From: Aspidapion aeneum
Lineage: Eukaryota; Arthropoda; Insecta; Coleoptera; Brentidae
Reading direction: 5' to 3'
Assembly: GCA_963576565.1 (NCBI GenBank)
Contig: OY755040.1
Coordinates: 83,113,321 to 83,177,320 of the forward strand
Length of the DNA stretch: 64,000 bases
Notes under the pieces: generated by a model
Databases searched by the model: none
Told to the model about the DNA's origin: nothing
Seen by the model: the letters and a program-made list of their open reading frames with translations, nothing else
In this document: positions 10,681 to 22,821 of the stretch, piece by piece
How positions within the stretch are numbered: the first letter of the stretch is position 1
Layout of the letters: the number at the start of each line of letters is the position of its first letter
Position numbers and translations under genes: made by a program

Positions 10681-12393
10681 AATAAATAAATTTTCGGGCA
10701 CGGCCTCAGAACGGAGTAGTGGTAGCCGTATACATTGATGTGAATGCCTTATTAGACATCATCAGTACAGCGTGTCCCATTTTCGATGGGATTAAATGAG
10801 AAACTCGGTTATTATTAAAGATATTTATTTTCTGATTGCACCTTACCGTGCTCTTTTTTTGAGCCCTTAAAAATGGCGTAATCAGATTTTTGCTATATCC
10901 CGTAGTTTCGCTAATACTATAATATATGAAAAAATTGTATTTTTAATAATCCCTTGTATTTCGCTTATTATGCGAGATATTTTTATTCTGTAAAAACCTT
11001 TTCATGGAAACTTTTTTAGAAGAAAATAATGACGTTGTCAACTTTTTAAAATATTGTTTAGTTTTTGAGATATGGTATTTATCATAAAAAAATTAAATAC
11101 GGACCTGGATTTTTTTTATTACTATTTTGATTGGTTTCATGCTAGTATTATCATAAAATAAAAAAAAATTTGTTTTAAGGCAACAAAAAAAATTTTATAT
11201 TAAAAAAAAATTAGTCCGAACCTGGATATTTCCAACATACAATATAAATTAAAAATTGCTAGTTAAACAATTTTTAGTTTAACTGTTTTGATACTTAGCA
11301 TATTAAAATGGTTTTAAGTTAATTTACAGATTTATTTGAAATAAGGTCTACGAAAAATACAAAAAAAAACAAATTACAAAAAATAACAAATTTTTCTGAT
11401 TACCATTATGTGTAAGACATAGTTAGCATTTTTGAGTAATTTTTCTTAACGCATTTTGCATAAAAATATTTCTGCCATTTAAATATTGGGATTTTGTTGC
11501 TTGAATGAAGCAGTCAAACATATCATATTTTTCAAAATCTGGATATGGGCGATTTATAGCCAGTTTAAAATAATTGTAACCCCAAAATGACAATGTCAAT
11601 TCCACGCTTTTGTTTTGTAAATTTCACGACCTGCAGTGCTACCATCAAATAATTAGTATGATATTATTTTTGTAACTTTTTAACGTTTTTTACTTTATTT
11701 ATAAATCTTTTAATTATCATTTCAAAACAGATAAACTAAAAATCGTTCAACTAGTGTGTCTTGCAATTTTTAATTTATAATTACGTTGGAAATTTCCAGG
11801 ATTAAACTATAAATTTTTTCTTCAAATATTAAATAGTTTTTTTTTAACCTTAAATCAAAAAAATATTAAAGTTTTATCATTTTAGGGTAATAATAGCATG
11901 GAACCAATCAAAATAGTAATTAAAAAAATCCAGGTCCGTATTTAATTTTTATATGATAAATACCATATCTCAAAAACTAAACAATATTTTAAAAAATTGA
12001 CAACGTCATTATTTTGCTCTAAAAAAGTTGCCATGAGAAATGTTTTTACAGAATAAAAATATCTTGCAAAATAAGCGAGATACAAGGAATTAATTAAAAT
12101 GCAATTTTTTCAAAAACTCCCTGTATTAGCGAAACCACGGGGTATAGCAAAAATCTGATTACACCATTTTTAAGGGCTCCAAAAAAGAGCACGGTAAAGT
12201 GCAATCAGAAAATCGATATCTTTAATAATAACCGAGTTTCCCATTTAATCCCATCGAAAATGGGACACGCTGTACATCACAATTATCCATTTTGGTTGTG
12301 CTTTACTGATGATGTCTAGCAAAGTGGTAACATCTATCAATACGGCTACCACTATATCCCGTTCTGAGGACGAGCTCGAAAATTAGTTTATTT
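10681..12393. mobile_element. Outer hairpin MITE, interrupted by a second MITE
   Basis: The first 85 bases (TTTTCGGGCACGGCCTCAGA, then GTGGTAGCCGTAT and GACATCATCAG) recur inverted at 12300-12393 (CTGATGATGTC, ATACGGCTACCAC, TCTGAGGACGAGCTCGAAAA). The inner element 10768-12272 splits it at a TA. Confidence 0.65.
10768..12272. mobile_element. TA-flanked MITE with ~480-bp inverted repeats (1505 bp)
   Basis: Ends are CAGCGTGTCCCATTTTCGAT and its inverted copy, each next to TA (10766-10767 and 12273-12274). Inverted homology runs inward to about 11250 and back from about 11780, including the pair AAAAATGGCGTAATCAGATT and AATCTGATTACACCATTTTT. No transposase frame, so it depended on a Tc1/mariner-type enzyme supplied elsewhere. 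Confidence 0.8.
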
Positions 12394-13324
12394 AAAAATT
12401 TTTATCGTGGTACTTAGGAAAGGCATTCCAATACTAAATAAGTTTTTTAAAAGCACGACAATATAAAGGGTGTCCCATAACTTAGGGGCCATAGTGCAGC
12501 AGGCGATAGAAGAGGATATTTAGGATGTCAAATATAAACATGGGGGTCAACCCTCCTCTATTTTTAAGACACAGGATTTTAGAGTTTGGGGATTGGGGGA
12601 AAAAGGGTTTACAAAAAAAGAAAATCTGTTGCCAAAAAATTCTCAAAAAATTTATAAAAATTTATAATTATTTTAGGCATTTATTTTCGTTTACTTTCTG
12701 TTAAAAAAATTGTGTGTGCTTAAAACCACACGGCAAAAGTGTAAACTTCAACAAGGCGAAATTAATAATACGGGCCTTCATCTGCATCATCATATCGCTC
12801 GCTGAATGTTCCTCACACAGTTAGTCGACTCGAGCTGACTTCACCCGAATGAGCGTTACATAGCCGAGCCTGACGGCTCAGTTCAATTCATTACCCACAA
12901 AAACTGCTAAACGCGCCTAAAGAAGTTTACACTTCAAAAACATTGACGGATTGACGATTGAATTATTGCTCTTGTTTTAATACACGCCTTCACCAAAATT
13001 CATATTTTTTAAAAAAGTTTTTGGGAAAGAGTTTTAGGCGATGCGTTATATGAACTTTTTTATCAGAAATTACCTCCTCTATCACTTGTTGCCGTATGAG
13101 ATACTTTGGTAATAACTTTTTTTATCCTTCGGTGTGTTGCCTAGTTCTATTTCATTGCTCACGACTTCTTAGCACATGTACTTAATAAGTTAAGAGTTAA
13201 AAGCTATTTAGGCCTAGATTATAGGAAAATAATATAAAATATCAGCCGTCATTTTGACAGTTTTGACATTATTTGTGAAATTATGAAGAATATAGTTTGT
13301 GGGGTATCCTTTGAGAGTTAATTA
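12394..13324. other. Unassigned repeats, no gene seen
   Basis: The start of a possible MITE (GGGTGTCCCATAACTTAGGG, 12469) has no visible partner end. The rest has no coding frame or recognised end. Confidence 0.4.
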
Positions 13325-13790
13325 TGTAGTGTTCTAACTTTTTGGTTAAATGGTTTGGTACATTTTTCTCAAAAGCGAATGATATGCAGGTTTTAGAACA
13401 AAACTTTAAAAATGACAAACAATCGGAAATTTTATTTTATTTAGTTTCGCAGAAGATGGCTTGCAGTAAATTGAGCAACCCTTTCATTTTGAACTTATTA
13501 GGAGCGTTCCAACAACGAAAAATCCTAATGCGCGCGCAACACTAAGCGCATATACAAACTTTTCGTACCTACAACTTGGAGTTGAAACGCAAATAGGAGT
13601 TTTCGGACGGTTTTATGACAGATCACCAAAGGGTGAACCGCGGTTTTATGACTAGTCCAATGGTGAGATGAAACGAAACTAAATATCAGCTAAATAACGG
13701 TGCCCAAAACCCAAAATTAGAATTTGAGAGTCTTACCAGCCACACAAACCACAGTAGATCTACCGCAAACTCTATAGTTCTGGCAAGATT
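13325..13790 (+). repeat. Dispersed repeat X, copy A
   Basis: Several blocks match 29888-29950, 30165-30270 and 31990-32190 in order: AAAAATGACAAACAAT, AATCCTAATGCGCGCGCA, GTTGAAACGCAAATAG, ATCAGCTAAATAACGGT and CACAGTAGATCTA. Copy A is continuous where copy B carries insertions. No protein family seen. Confidence 0.65.
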
Positions 13791-14869
13791 CGGGAAAATC
13801 CACTTTCTAGAAGCATTTTATATTACTTTTTGGCAAATGGGCAATTCCCCCTATTTTGACCCCGCTGAATCCGAATATTCCTGTTGTCAACTCGAAATAT
13901 TGACAGGGGCTGAGATATTCAAGATGGCGGCCAAAATGGCGGCGGAATTTTAAATTGCCGCTGGAAACCCCAAATTGTCACAGGTGTACATTCAAAATAT
14001 ATATTTGTATATTTAAAAAATAATAACATATTATTTTTTTTTTAAATAGGTGCAAAAACCTCCAAAAAACCCCCCAGACCCCCTAAAAAAATCTGAAAGT
14101 TTGAGGTTTTTTCAAATTTTCTTAAAAACTAAGCTTCTAAGAAAAAAATGTATAATATACTTTGTTGTAGACAATAAAATTCCCTTTTTAGCATGGTATA
14201 ACTTAATAAAGTTAGGATAATAACAAGCTCTCCAGCGGCGTCCGTTCATTGAAGTAATTAAAAAAAGTTGAAAAAATACCTATGTTTTTTCCAAGATTTA
14301 TTTAAATTTTTTAAAAACTAATAGCTACAGAAAACCATGTATTACATTTTGGTATACTCAATAAAATTTCCTTCAAAATGACATTATAAATAAAACTTCA
14401 GGGGCATCCGTAAATTAAATTACTTTTGAAAAAACAGAAAATAAACCATTTTTGTTACAAGTTTTATCTAATTTTCTCAAAAACTAAGCTGAACATGAAA
14501 AAACTTGTTCTACACTTTTTTGTAGACAGGGAAACTCCCTTTTTATAAATGTGAAACTCGGTGGGGTTTGACTTATAGCAAACTCTCCAGCGACGTCCGT
14601 CAATGGGGGTGATTTCAACAAATCATTAAAAAAACATGTTTTCATACGTTTTATTCAATTTTCTTAAAAACCAAGCTCTTTATCAAAAAATGTGTTCTAT
14701 ACTTCGTCATAGCCGATAAAATTTCCTTTCAAACGAGGTATAACAAAGTGGAAGTTATTTTATATTTACCGCTCCAGTGGTGTTCTTAATTTAAAGAAAT
14801 TATTTAAGATCAATCCAAACTAATCAATTTTGTGTCTTATGAGCTTTTCGGTGGATAATAAAGAGCGGC

Positions 14870-15250
14870 GGATAAAAGGTCGAAAGTACAAATGGTCGAA
14901 AAAATAAGGGCGAAAGTACAAAAGGTCGAAAATACAAAAGGTCGAAAGTACAAAAGGTCTAAAGTACAAAAGATCAAAAAACAAAAGGTCGAAAGTTCAA
15001 AAGGTCGAAGGTACAAAAGATCAAAAAACAAAAGATCGAAAGTTCAAAAGGTCGAAAGTACAAACGGTCGAAAGTACAAAAGATCGAAAGTACAAAAGAT
15101 CGAAAGTACAAAAGATCTAAAGTACGGCCGCGGGTCCACAACGACTGGACAGGTCAATTCGACTTAATACGGTAAATTTGTATTTTTAATATTTTGTTTT
15201 GTCGATTTTTTTTCGACCTTTTGTACTTTCGACCTTTTATGGCTTCGGCG
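14870..15250 (+). repeat. Array of ~15-bp GGTCGAAAGTACAAAA repeats
   Basis: About 15 tandem copies of AAAGGTCGAAAGTAC-type units with GATC and TCTA variants (14876-15125), followed by inverted copies near 15203-15238 (TTCGACCTTTTGTACTTTCG). Flanked by GCGGCGGATAA-like and GGCGGCGGGTCC phrases. Lysine-rich open frames across it are artefacts. Confidence 0.85.
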
Positions 15251-15391
15251 GCGGGTCCGATAATAAAATGTCCTTTTAAACAGTGTGTCGCAAAATGTGA
15301 CCCATAGTATAGAAAACTTCAAAACATTCAATTTTCATCAAAATCTTAATTTCAATTTGAATTTCAATTTCAATTTCAATTTATTATTATG

Positions 15392-15406
15392 CCCCCCCCC
15401 CCCCAA
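15392..15406. repeat. Poly-C tract
   Basis: A run of 14 or so C bases, a possible assembly weak point. Confidence 0.9.
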
Positions 15407-16330
15407 ACCGTTGCATAAGATTCACCACTTTATTTTTAGTTCCATATGCTTAAAAAAATAACCAAAAAAACCTGTGTCAAAGTTACTACTGTTACTTTCT
15501 GCACAAAAATATTGCTTAGGGGGGGCCATGGCCCCTATGCTCCCTCCCTTTATAACCACCGGTGTTTTTTTGCTTTAAAGAACTTATTTAGATAAATCAA
15601 AATATCTAATCTAATCAAAAAATAGTTTATTTTAATTTGGAAACATTTTATTTTGGTAGGTATAAATTACGAAACTTTTTGAAGTATTTATCATAACATT
15701 AACCTCACTTTGTAATATATCATTTAAAAAGAAATTTTCTTATCCTCAATAAAGAATAAAGGCACATTTTTTTCTGAAAATCTTAGTTAGAAAAAATATT
15801 TAAATATGTAAGAGAAACTGATTATTTAAGTTATTTTTGAAAATAAGTTTATATTAGTACGCCTCTGAAGCCTTAAATATGGCAACAACCCGACATTTCA
15901 TTAAAGTTTTTAAAAGAAAATGTTATGTTCTACAATAAAGTATACTACATATTTTTTCCTAAAAAGTGTAGTTTTTAAGAAAATTTTTAAAAACCTATAA
16001 TAAACATGTTTTTTCTAAATAATCCCAATTTACGTACGCCACTGAAGAGCCACTTGCTTTTCCTAACCTTACTGACCAATACATCGTTGGAAAGGGAATT
16101 TTATTCTCCGCAAAAAACTGTTCTTTGCTATTTTTGATAAAAAGGTTAGTTTTCGAGAAATTTGCATAAAACTGAAAAAAAAACAGGTTTTTGGGGGTTT
16201 GGGGGGGATTTTCTCCGTCCCTGTCGATTTTTCGAGTTGGCAACAGAGATATTCGGATTCAGCGGGGTCAAATTAGGGGGAAATGGTCTGTTGCCAAGAA
16301 GTAATATGATTTGCTTCTAGACCGAGAACG

Positions 16331-18080
16331 GAAAGCCTTTTAAAATAATATGCTCTGACTACTAGGGCTAAAATTAAAAAAATAAAGGTAGTAATTACGT
16401 AAGAACTGTCCTGTGTACAACTTTGTTTTAAAAATCTAATGCCTTACATAAATCTAAAAATAAATAAAAATAGAGACAAATACTAAAATAATCGAAGGAA
16501 TCAAAGTAATCAAAGTAACGAAAACAATCATTTAATTTTCGGATCGGTATTCGTTACTCCGTTATTTGTAACAAATAGTTACTTTTTCAACACCTCTAGC
16601 AGATGATTGGATAGGAATAGAAACATAAGGGTTTACCCTGATCGCAGCAAATCCCAGTGACCTGTGAACTAAAAGTTAAAAAAAGAGGGGTAACACCGGA
16701 TGTGAAATTTTACACCAGATTTGGCGGAAGAACAAACAACTTCGCTTTAAAGCATCGACAAGGTCATTAACTATATATACCTAACAAAGTACAAGCTACA
16801 AAATGTGATTTTCCTAACTTCTTTCTTAGAAGTATCACGATCTCTATTTCCTAACAATTAATAAAATCACAAAAACCTTGTGAATATTAAGGCTTTGTAT
16901 AATTTGTAGGTAATTTCACAAATATTTTGTAAAAATCAAATTACAAAATACAAATAAATAAAAATATAAATTTAACATAAAACTTGTAATATTTTTTCAC
17001 AAGTTTCGCCCAAAAATATGTGCTAATGCAAGTTCGTTTTAATTTTTGGTATATTTAGTTTATTAGGCAGTCTGTAGTGGTTTATAGTTTGTGAATATAA
17101 ATTAAATTAATGTAATTATTTTATCTGCATTTTAAAAAACTAAAATTAAAAATGTATTATGATAATTCTATGTAATTGTGTAATCCTTTCTGTGTGCAAC
17201 TTTAATTTCGTGCTCTCGAATTCATACGTTGCCTTCGATGTATCTTCACGCGAGGCGGCGAAACTCACCCTTTCTTTTAGTCGCGTGACTTTGAATTTAA
17301 CCCTCTCGCATATGATCACATGCCTGAAGTAAATCGATCTCTCATTCGAACAGCATTCGTGTTTTGGACAGTTATTTGGTCGTTCCATCAAACCAAACCC
17401 GTTTTAAAACAGTCCTCGTACTGCATGCGCACGCTTTGGGATTTTTCGGATCGTTTTATGACCGTCGAAGGGCCTGATGGAACCCTGCTATTGTGTTACG
17501 GACCAACACACACACACACACACACACCCACACACACACACAGACAGGTATCACGACAATTGCTAAGATATGTTTAGGAGTTATCTCAAAAAAATTTGCG
17601 CGGGCTAAGAAGGTAAAAATTAACCGACAAAATCAAATTTATCAACTGTGTACCAAGGGACTGTCCTTGAATTACGTAACGCTCTAGGGTGGGAGGGGGG
17701 GGGGGTTTGCCTTGCGTTACACTCAATGTTTTTTTAATGTGTTTTTTCTTGAAAATGCGTTTTTAGGGGAGAGGAGGGTCAAAAATCTTTAATTTTTACG
17801 TTACATAATTTAAGGGCGTTCTCTAAGCCGGAGTTACCTAAACTTAAAACCCTGTGCAGTTTTAGTGGATGAAAACACTACAATACTACCAAAATGGCCA
17901 CCATGCAAGAAAAATTGAAAAGTATGCTAGAAATGTGCTACAAATCTTTCATCAAAAATTACAATTGACAGCATAGAAATCTGTGCACTAGCGCCTTGAT
18001 TGATGATGTCAGTAAATATAACAGTTTTTGGCAGAAAAACGTGAGTTTGAACACTATCGCCTGTGGTCGGTGTGGCAATT
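16331..18080. other. No gene seen; contains (CA)n
   Basis: AT-rich, with a CA microsatellite at about 17506-17542 and a G-run at 17692-17705. The short frames at 17146-17687 are low-complexity or lack motifs. The GGGTGGGAGGGGGG phrase and the following CTTGAAAATGCGTT resemble sequence at 38080 and 38820, so a dispersed repeat is likely. Confidence 0.45.
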
Positions 18081-18084
18081 GTTT

Positions 18085-18291
18085 AACAATAAAGCCCAGG
18101 ACCGGACGATATTTGCCTCTTAACGCTCTCGGTCAATTTCCATATATACTCACAGCCATTTAAATTTCAATTCAATTCAAAAATTCAATCATCATCCCAA
18201 TTCCAAGACCAAACAAAAACCCGACAGCTACAGACCTATCTTACTTTTGAATAGCATGGGTAAAGTTTCGGAAAGGACCATACTCGCTACG
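18085..18291 (+). pseudogene. Jockey-like LINE RT, left fragment
   Basis: One frame reads KA..GPDDI near 18095 (the KAPGPD motif) and, after a frame change, DSYRPILLLNSMGKVSERTI near 18218-18275. These are the N-terminal RT blocks of Jockey-type ORF2. It stops at the edge of the TACGTAC element, and the next RT block (TPPTQYGFRKNHST) continues at 26930. Upstream of about 18085 no endonuclease is recognisable. Confidence 0.75.
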
Positions 18292-18642
18292 CAGACAGCA
18301 CACTTCGTCCCAGGGACGTACATTTTATGTCCATTTTACGTTTTACGTACATATAACGTCAATACTTCTCGGGCCAATTAGGTATGTACCATTTACGTAC
18401 AAGTGTGTACGTACATAGTTGGTACATTATAGGTGCGCACATTTTACGTACATATTACGTCGGTACTTCTCGGGCCAATTAGGTACGTACTATGTACGTT
18501 CAGATGTGTACGTACATAGTACGTACATTTTAGATACGTACATTTTACGTCGGTACTTCTCGGACCAATTAGGTACGTGCTATATACCTACAATAGTATA
18601 CGTACATAGTACGTACAGGGTGATTTTTTATAATTGCAAGAT

Positions 18643-18806
18643 AATAATAATAATAATTAATAATTAATGTCTTTATTTCACAATTTAGAAATCAAATTAC
18701 AATATAGGTACAAATGTTTATTTTACAAAAAAGACAATTGTGAAAAAGGCGAAATTCAGCAGTTTCGACATGCTTGATGCCAAAAGCGCTGATCAGTTAA
18801 CCTTGG
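18643..18806 (-). mobile_element. Short retroposed LINE or SINE 3' tail
   Basis: On the minus strand it ends AATAAAGACATTAATTATTA followed by ATT repeats, a polyadenylation-type signal and simple tail. It interrupts the left arm of the MITE between GCAAGAT and CGCTATAAC; a GAT is repeated at both edges. Confidence 0.5.
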
Positions 18807-18880
18807 TCGATCGCTATAACTCGGTTATTCGGAATTTCAATCGTCAATATCTCGAAAACTAACAAAGATAGAGCCATAGT

Positions 18881-19294
18881 TGTGCGTGCAAGTAGTGAAA
18901 AATAATGGAATTTCCTTCGATAGGTCGCCGGTTTGGCTTTACAAGCACATTTAAAAATAATTGTCGGTATTGACGATAGTAAATGGAAAGTTACGATACA
19001 TATGGAATCTTATATGAAAAGGCACCTACCTCGGACTCTCTTGCGGCTCCAGTCAACGTTTAAACGTCCAGTTTTTCACCTCAAAATTCACTTTTTTGGG
19101 AACGTGATTTTTCTAGTGTCTTGTTGTGACGGTGGTTGTTTTTGCACACCCATCGCGGCGCTGCTTGTCCTCCCACGTGTGCGGTGCCGTGAAAACCCAT
19201 ATGCATATTTAAGAGCGCGAAAGTTTAAATTATTTTAAACGCGCCGAAAAGGAAAAGAAAATGAAAAATAGAAAATTTATTGCTTGCACCAACA
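18881..19294 (-). repeat. BEL-4 3' LTR (414 bp)
   Basis: Minus-strand ends are TGTTGGTGCAAGC and CTTGCACGCACA. It is 89 bases longer than the 5' LTR. A GGCGGCCGGAAAA run lies just inside it and may be the polypurine tract. Confidence 0.92.
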
Positions 19295-19498
19295 TTTTCC
19301 GGCCGCCAAAACACGTGTGTTTTTACTTAGTTAAGAAAAGGAAAGGAAAAAAAACTTAAATAATATTCGCCTATTAGCAATTAAACGATACAATTTAACA
19401 TTAACCCAAATATGCATTAAATTATGCATGTAAATTAAAATTAAAAGAAAATAAAAAAATACTTAGAAAAAATTAAGAAAGAAAAAGAAAATTTTGCC

Positions 19499-20990
19499 TT
19501 ATGCGTCGGGTATAGGCAAAGGACATAGTTTCACTACTGGTCGACGATATGTTCCTGTAGCTGTTTTAACGGTCACAACACGAATATGACCGTCTGAGCC
19601 AGGGTGTACGTCGACAATTCGCCCAACAGCCCATTGCAATGGCGGTTTTTGTTCATTTTTTACCACGACTAAAGTATTTAGTTTAATATTGTTAGAAGCC
19701 TCTGTCCATTTAGAACGCTGTTGCAAGGTGTTTAGGTACTCCAAGTTCCAGCGTTTCCAAAAATCGGACTGGAGCCTTTGCACCAGCTGCCAGCGGGACA
19801 GGGTGTTCAACTTGGAATCAATGAAATCGGGTTCTGGTACGGAATTCAACGGTTCCAGGGTAAGAAAATGACCAGGGGTCAGTGGAAGAAAGTCGTTCGG
19901 ATCCATACTTTGGGCATACAGAGGCCGGCTGTTTAGTATGGATTCGACCTGACACAAAAAGGTAAAAAACTCTTCATAGGTTAACCGTTGCTCACCTATT
20001 ACACGTTTTAAATTTGCCTTGGTGGATTTAACTCCTGCCTCGGCTAGTCCGTTTAGGTGCGGACTACCAGGACTTGAAAAATGCCAGGTAATTTTTAGAC
20101 TGTGACATGCTTCCTGGGAGTACTGTTTGAGTAGACGATCAGCTCCCAAGAACACGCTACCACAATCTGAGTAAATGTCAGAAATTCTTCTTGCCACAAA
20201 TCTCTTAAAAGCCGCAAGAAAGGTAGGGGTGGAAATATCGGAGGTAAGTTCTAGGTGAACTGCCTTTGTTGCGGAGCAGACTAAGACAAGAATATAACCT
20301 TTGGATACCTTTGCACCTCGGTACTTTCCCATTGTAATTGGAAAGGGACCACAATAATCTATGGCAACATGTGAAAATGCCTTTACTTGAGAGATGCGTT
20401 GAGCAGGCAAGTTGCCCATGATTTGTATGGAAGGTTTAGGATTTAATCGATAGCATAAAATGCAATGAGAAGTTATACTCTCGATTGCATAGCGAGGGGA
20501 AAGGATCCAAAATTGTTGGCTCAAGAGGTAATGCAACGTTTTTTGACCGGGATGACAGTACCTTTTGTGAGGGTACTCAATGACAAGTTGAGTAAGACGG
20601 TGAGAACGTGGTAAAAGTAAAGGGTGTTTTGCTGAATAAGAGAGTTCGGAAGAATGTGGTAATCGACCCCCCACTCTTAAGCAGCCTTGTGTATCTAGAA
20701 AAAGTGAAAGTTTACGAAATTGTTTAGGAAGTAGCTTTGCGTCATTCAAACGTGAAATGAGATTAGCAAAGATGGAACGTTGAACATGCCGAACGAGAAC
20801 AATAAGAGAATGTTGAAGTTCTACTTCGGTAATTTTTTCGTTAGGATATTTAGATTTCTTTTCGGTAAGGCGAAAAATATAGGAAATTATGCGTTGAATT
20901 TTCTCTAGGGAAGAGTAACGAGAAAGAAAAGTATCAAGCATGTGTGGTTCAACTGTGCATGTTTGAAATACTGATTTTCGTTCTTTCGTT
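19499..20990 (-). pseudogene. BEL-4 integrase and DUF5641 part of pol
   Basis: The open frame has in order an integrase zinc module (HKRYCHPG, then CILCYR), a core with VAIDYCGPF, YSDCGSVF and HLNGLAEAGVKS (Asp, Asp, Glu) and a C-terminal DUF5641 domain ending RRPVVKLCPLPIPDA. The first ATG is at 20941, but homology to the other BEL copies starts earlier. The frame reads back to about 20990, where it meets the RT frame after a 1-base shift. It joins the cDNA to host DNA. Apart from the frame break it looks complete. One base missing near 20997 would explain the break; it could be a mutation or a sequencing error. Confidence 0.88.
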
Positions 20991-22821
20991 ATTCCAGAAT
21001 AACCTCGTTTTCCGGAGGGTCTGGACAGCGAAAATCATCAGGCCAGCTCTCTTTTGGTAGCCTAAGAAAACAAGGACCTTCCCAATACAAGTCATGTTTG
21101 ACAAGTTGATTAGGCATAAGACCGCGCGAAGCACAGTCGGCTGGATTTAGCGCTGATGGAATATATTTCCAGGCCGTAGGAGAAATGGTTTCTTGAATGT
21201 GACAGATACGGTTTGCCACAAACGTTTTAAACCTGTGAGGTGAAACCGCCAACCAGCATAGAACCACTTGGGAATCACACCATGCAGAGATTTGGTTGAA
21301 GTTAAGAATATCTGAATAAGTGTTTTGAATAAAGGAAAGTAGGTCGCAAAGTAAAGTGGCACCAAGAAGCTCCAGTCGCGGAAGACTGACTGTTTTCACT
21401 GGTGCGACCTTAGATTTGGCCATTACAAGAAAGGTATGGATTTCTCCGGAAACTGACTCCATTCTGAAATAGACCGTAGCCGCGTAACCTATCATAGAGG
21501 CGTCTGAAAAGCCGTGAAGTTCAATGCTACGTGGTTGATCAATGGAAAGGCGTCTAGGTAAATGAATATTTGAAAGATTTGGAAGTTCGGTTCGAAATTG
21601 ATTCCAAACATTTACGATATGCGGAGGAGGCTGAGAATCCCAGTCCAGCTTCTCCTTCCACAGATCTTGCATGAGATGCTTAGCAAGTAAAGAAACGGGA
21701 GAACAGAAACCTAAGGGATCAAAAATTTTCATGATTTGAGATAAGATACCTCGCTTGGTGCATGGTTTATCTTCTGGTACGACCAAGTAGGTAAACGAAT
21801 CTGAGATAGGATTCCATTGGAGACCCAATATTTTTACAAAATTAGGTTCGGATTTGTCGAAACGAATGGACATTTGTGTTCCTGATTCTGAGAATGAGGA
21901 GAGAAGTTCCGGACTGTTGCTCGCCCATTTTTTAAGTTCAAACCCTCCTAGGCGCAACAGGGAGATTAACTCCGACTGAAGTTCTTTGGCAGAGGCCACA
22001 GAATCCTGCCCAGTGAGCACGTCGTCGACGTAAATGTCTTTAAGAAGCACCTTGGAAGCATTAGGATACCTTTCAGACTCAAGTTTAGCTAGTTCTTGTA
22101 TAGTACGAATAGCTAAGTAAGGTGATGACTTAAGTCCATAAACAACTGTTCTTAAGGAGTAGGTTTGGACAGGATCATCCTCAGAAAATCTCCATAGAAT
22201 ATTTTGATAACGCGTGTGCTCAGGAATAATTAAAATCTGTCGGAACATTTTTACTATGTCAGTAACAAAGGCTACAGCATGAATTCGAAAATTAAGTAGA
22301 ATTTCACGGACATCATTTTGCAGTTTAGGACCTGCGCACAACGTCTCGTTGAGTGAGGCACCTCTGGGACTACGTTGAGACCCATCAAAGACTACTCTTA
22401 TCTTCCCAGTGTTCCAGATACTGTGATGAGGGATAAAGTAGGAATTATCCAAGACATCTTTAGATATAGGCGTAGGAATAGGTATCATGTGACCAGTGTC
22501 TAAATAATCTTGCATAAAATCTTTGTAAGCTTGATAATTAGCTGAGTCTTTGAGAAGTCTAGCTTCCTGAAGCTTGAAACGTTTTAAAGCGATTGGATAG
22601 GTGTCACCCAACTGGGGTTCTAAGTTTATGAAAGGTAATGGAACGACGAATTTACCTGATTCGTTGCGTGAAACTGATTGTGAAAATAATTTTTCGCACA
22701 TAATATCCTCAGGACTGTGATTAACCTTATGTGGAACCTGCTCTATCTCCCAGAAGCGCTCTAGGCAGATATCCAGAGATGGTTCGATGGAAGTGTAACA
22801 GCTTATGAGTGATTGTGGATT
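20989..22821 (-). pseudogene. BEL-4 reverse transcriptase, A17-type and RNase H-like part of pol
   Basis: ATG-initiated at 22701, but the frame is open from the TAA at 22822-22824 and in register with the gag frame. The segment between (FWEIEQVPHK) is part of the polyprotein in BEL-3 too. RT motifs include FVTDIVKMFRQI and the catalytic DIYVDDVLTG; downstream are GFSDASMIGYAATVYF and WCDSQVVLCWL of the RNase H-like region. It copies element RNA into DNA. It is separated from gag by one in-frame TAA and from integrase by a 1-base shift. Confidence 0.9.

Larger units (their letters stand above)
13797..16330. mobile_element. TIR element with degenerate internal subrepeats (~2.5 kb)
   Basis: Ends are inverted copies: TTCTAGAAGCATTTTATATT at the left and, reversed, GTCTAGAAGCAAATCATATT at the right, followed on both sides by TTTGACCCCGCTGAATCCGA. 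Inside, a diverged module of roughly 200 bases (a CTCAAAAACTAAGCT-like phrase, then a GATAAAATTTCCTTT-like phrase) repeats along the left half and runs inverted in the right half. No transposase seen. Confidence 0.6.

Noticed and set aside
14892..15167. 91-codon Lys/Arg-rich open frame and its antisense partner
   Set aside because: It is translation of the GGTCGAAAGTACAAAA tandem array; both strands are open for the same reason.
17146..17687. Frames around the (CA)n tract as a gene
   Set aside because: Low-complexity His-Thr translation and no recognisable domain outside the repeat.
18390..18667. Frame with repeated YILRRYFS and similar frames in TACGTAC elements
   Set aside because: They are translations of ACGTAC repeats and exist in several frames on both strands.
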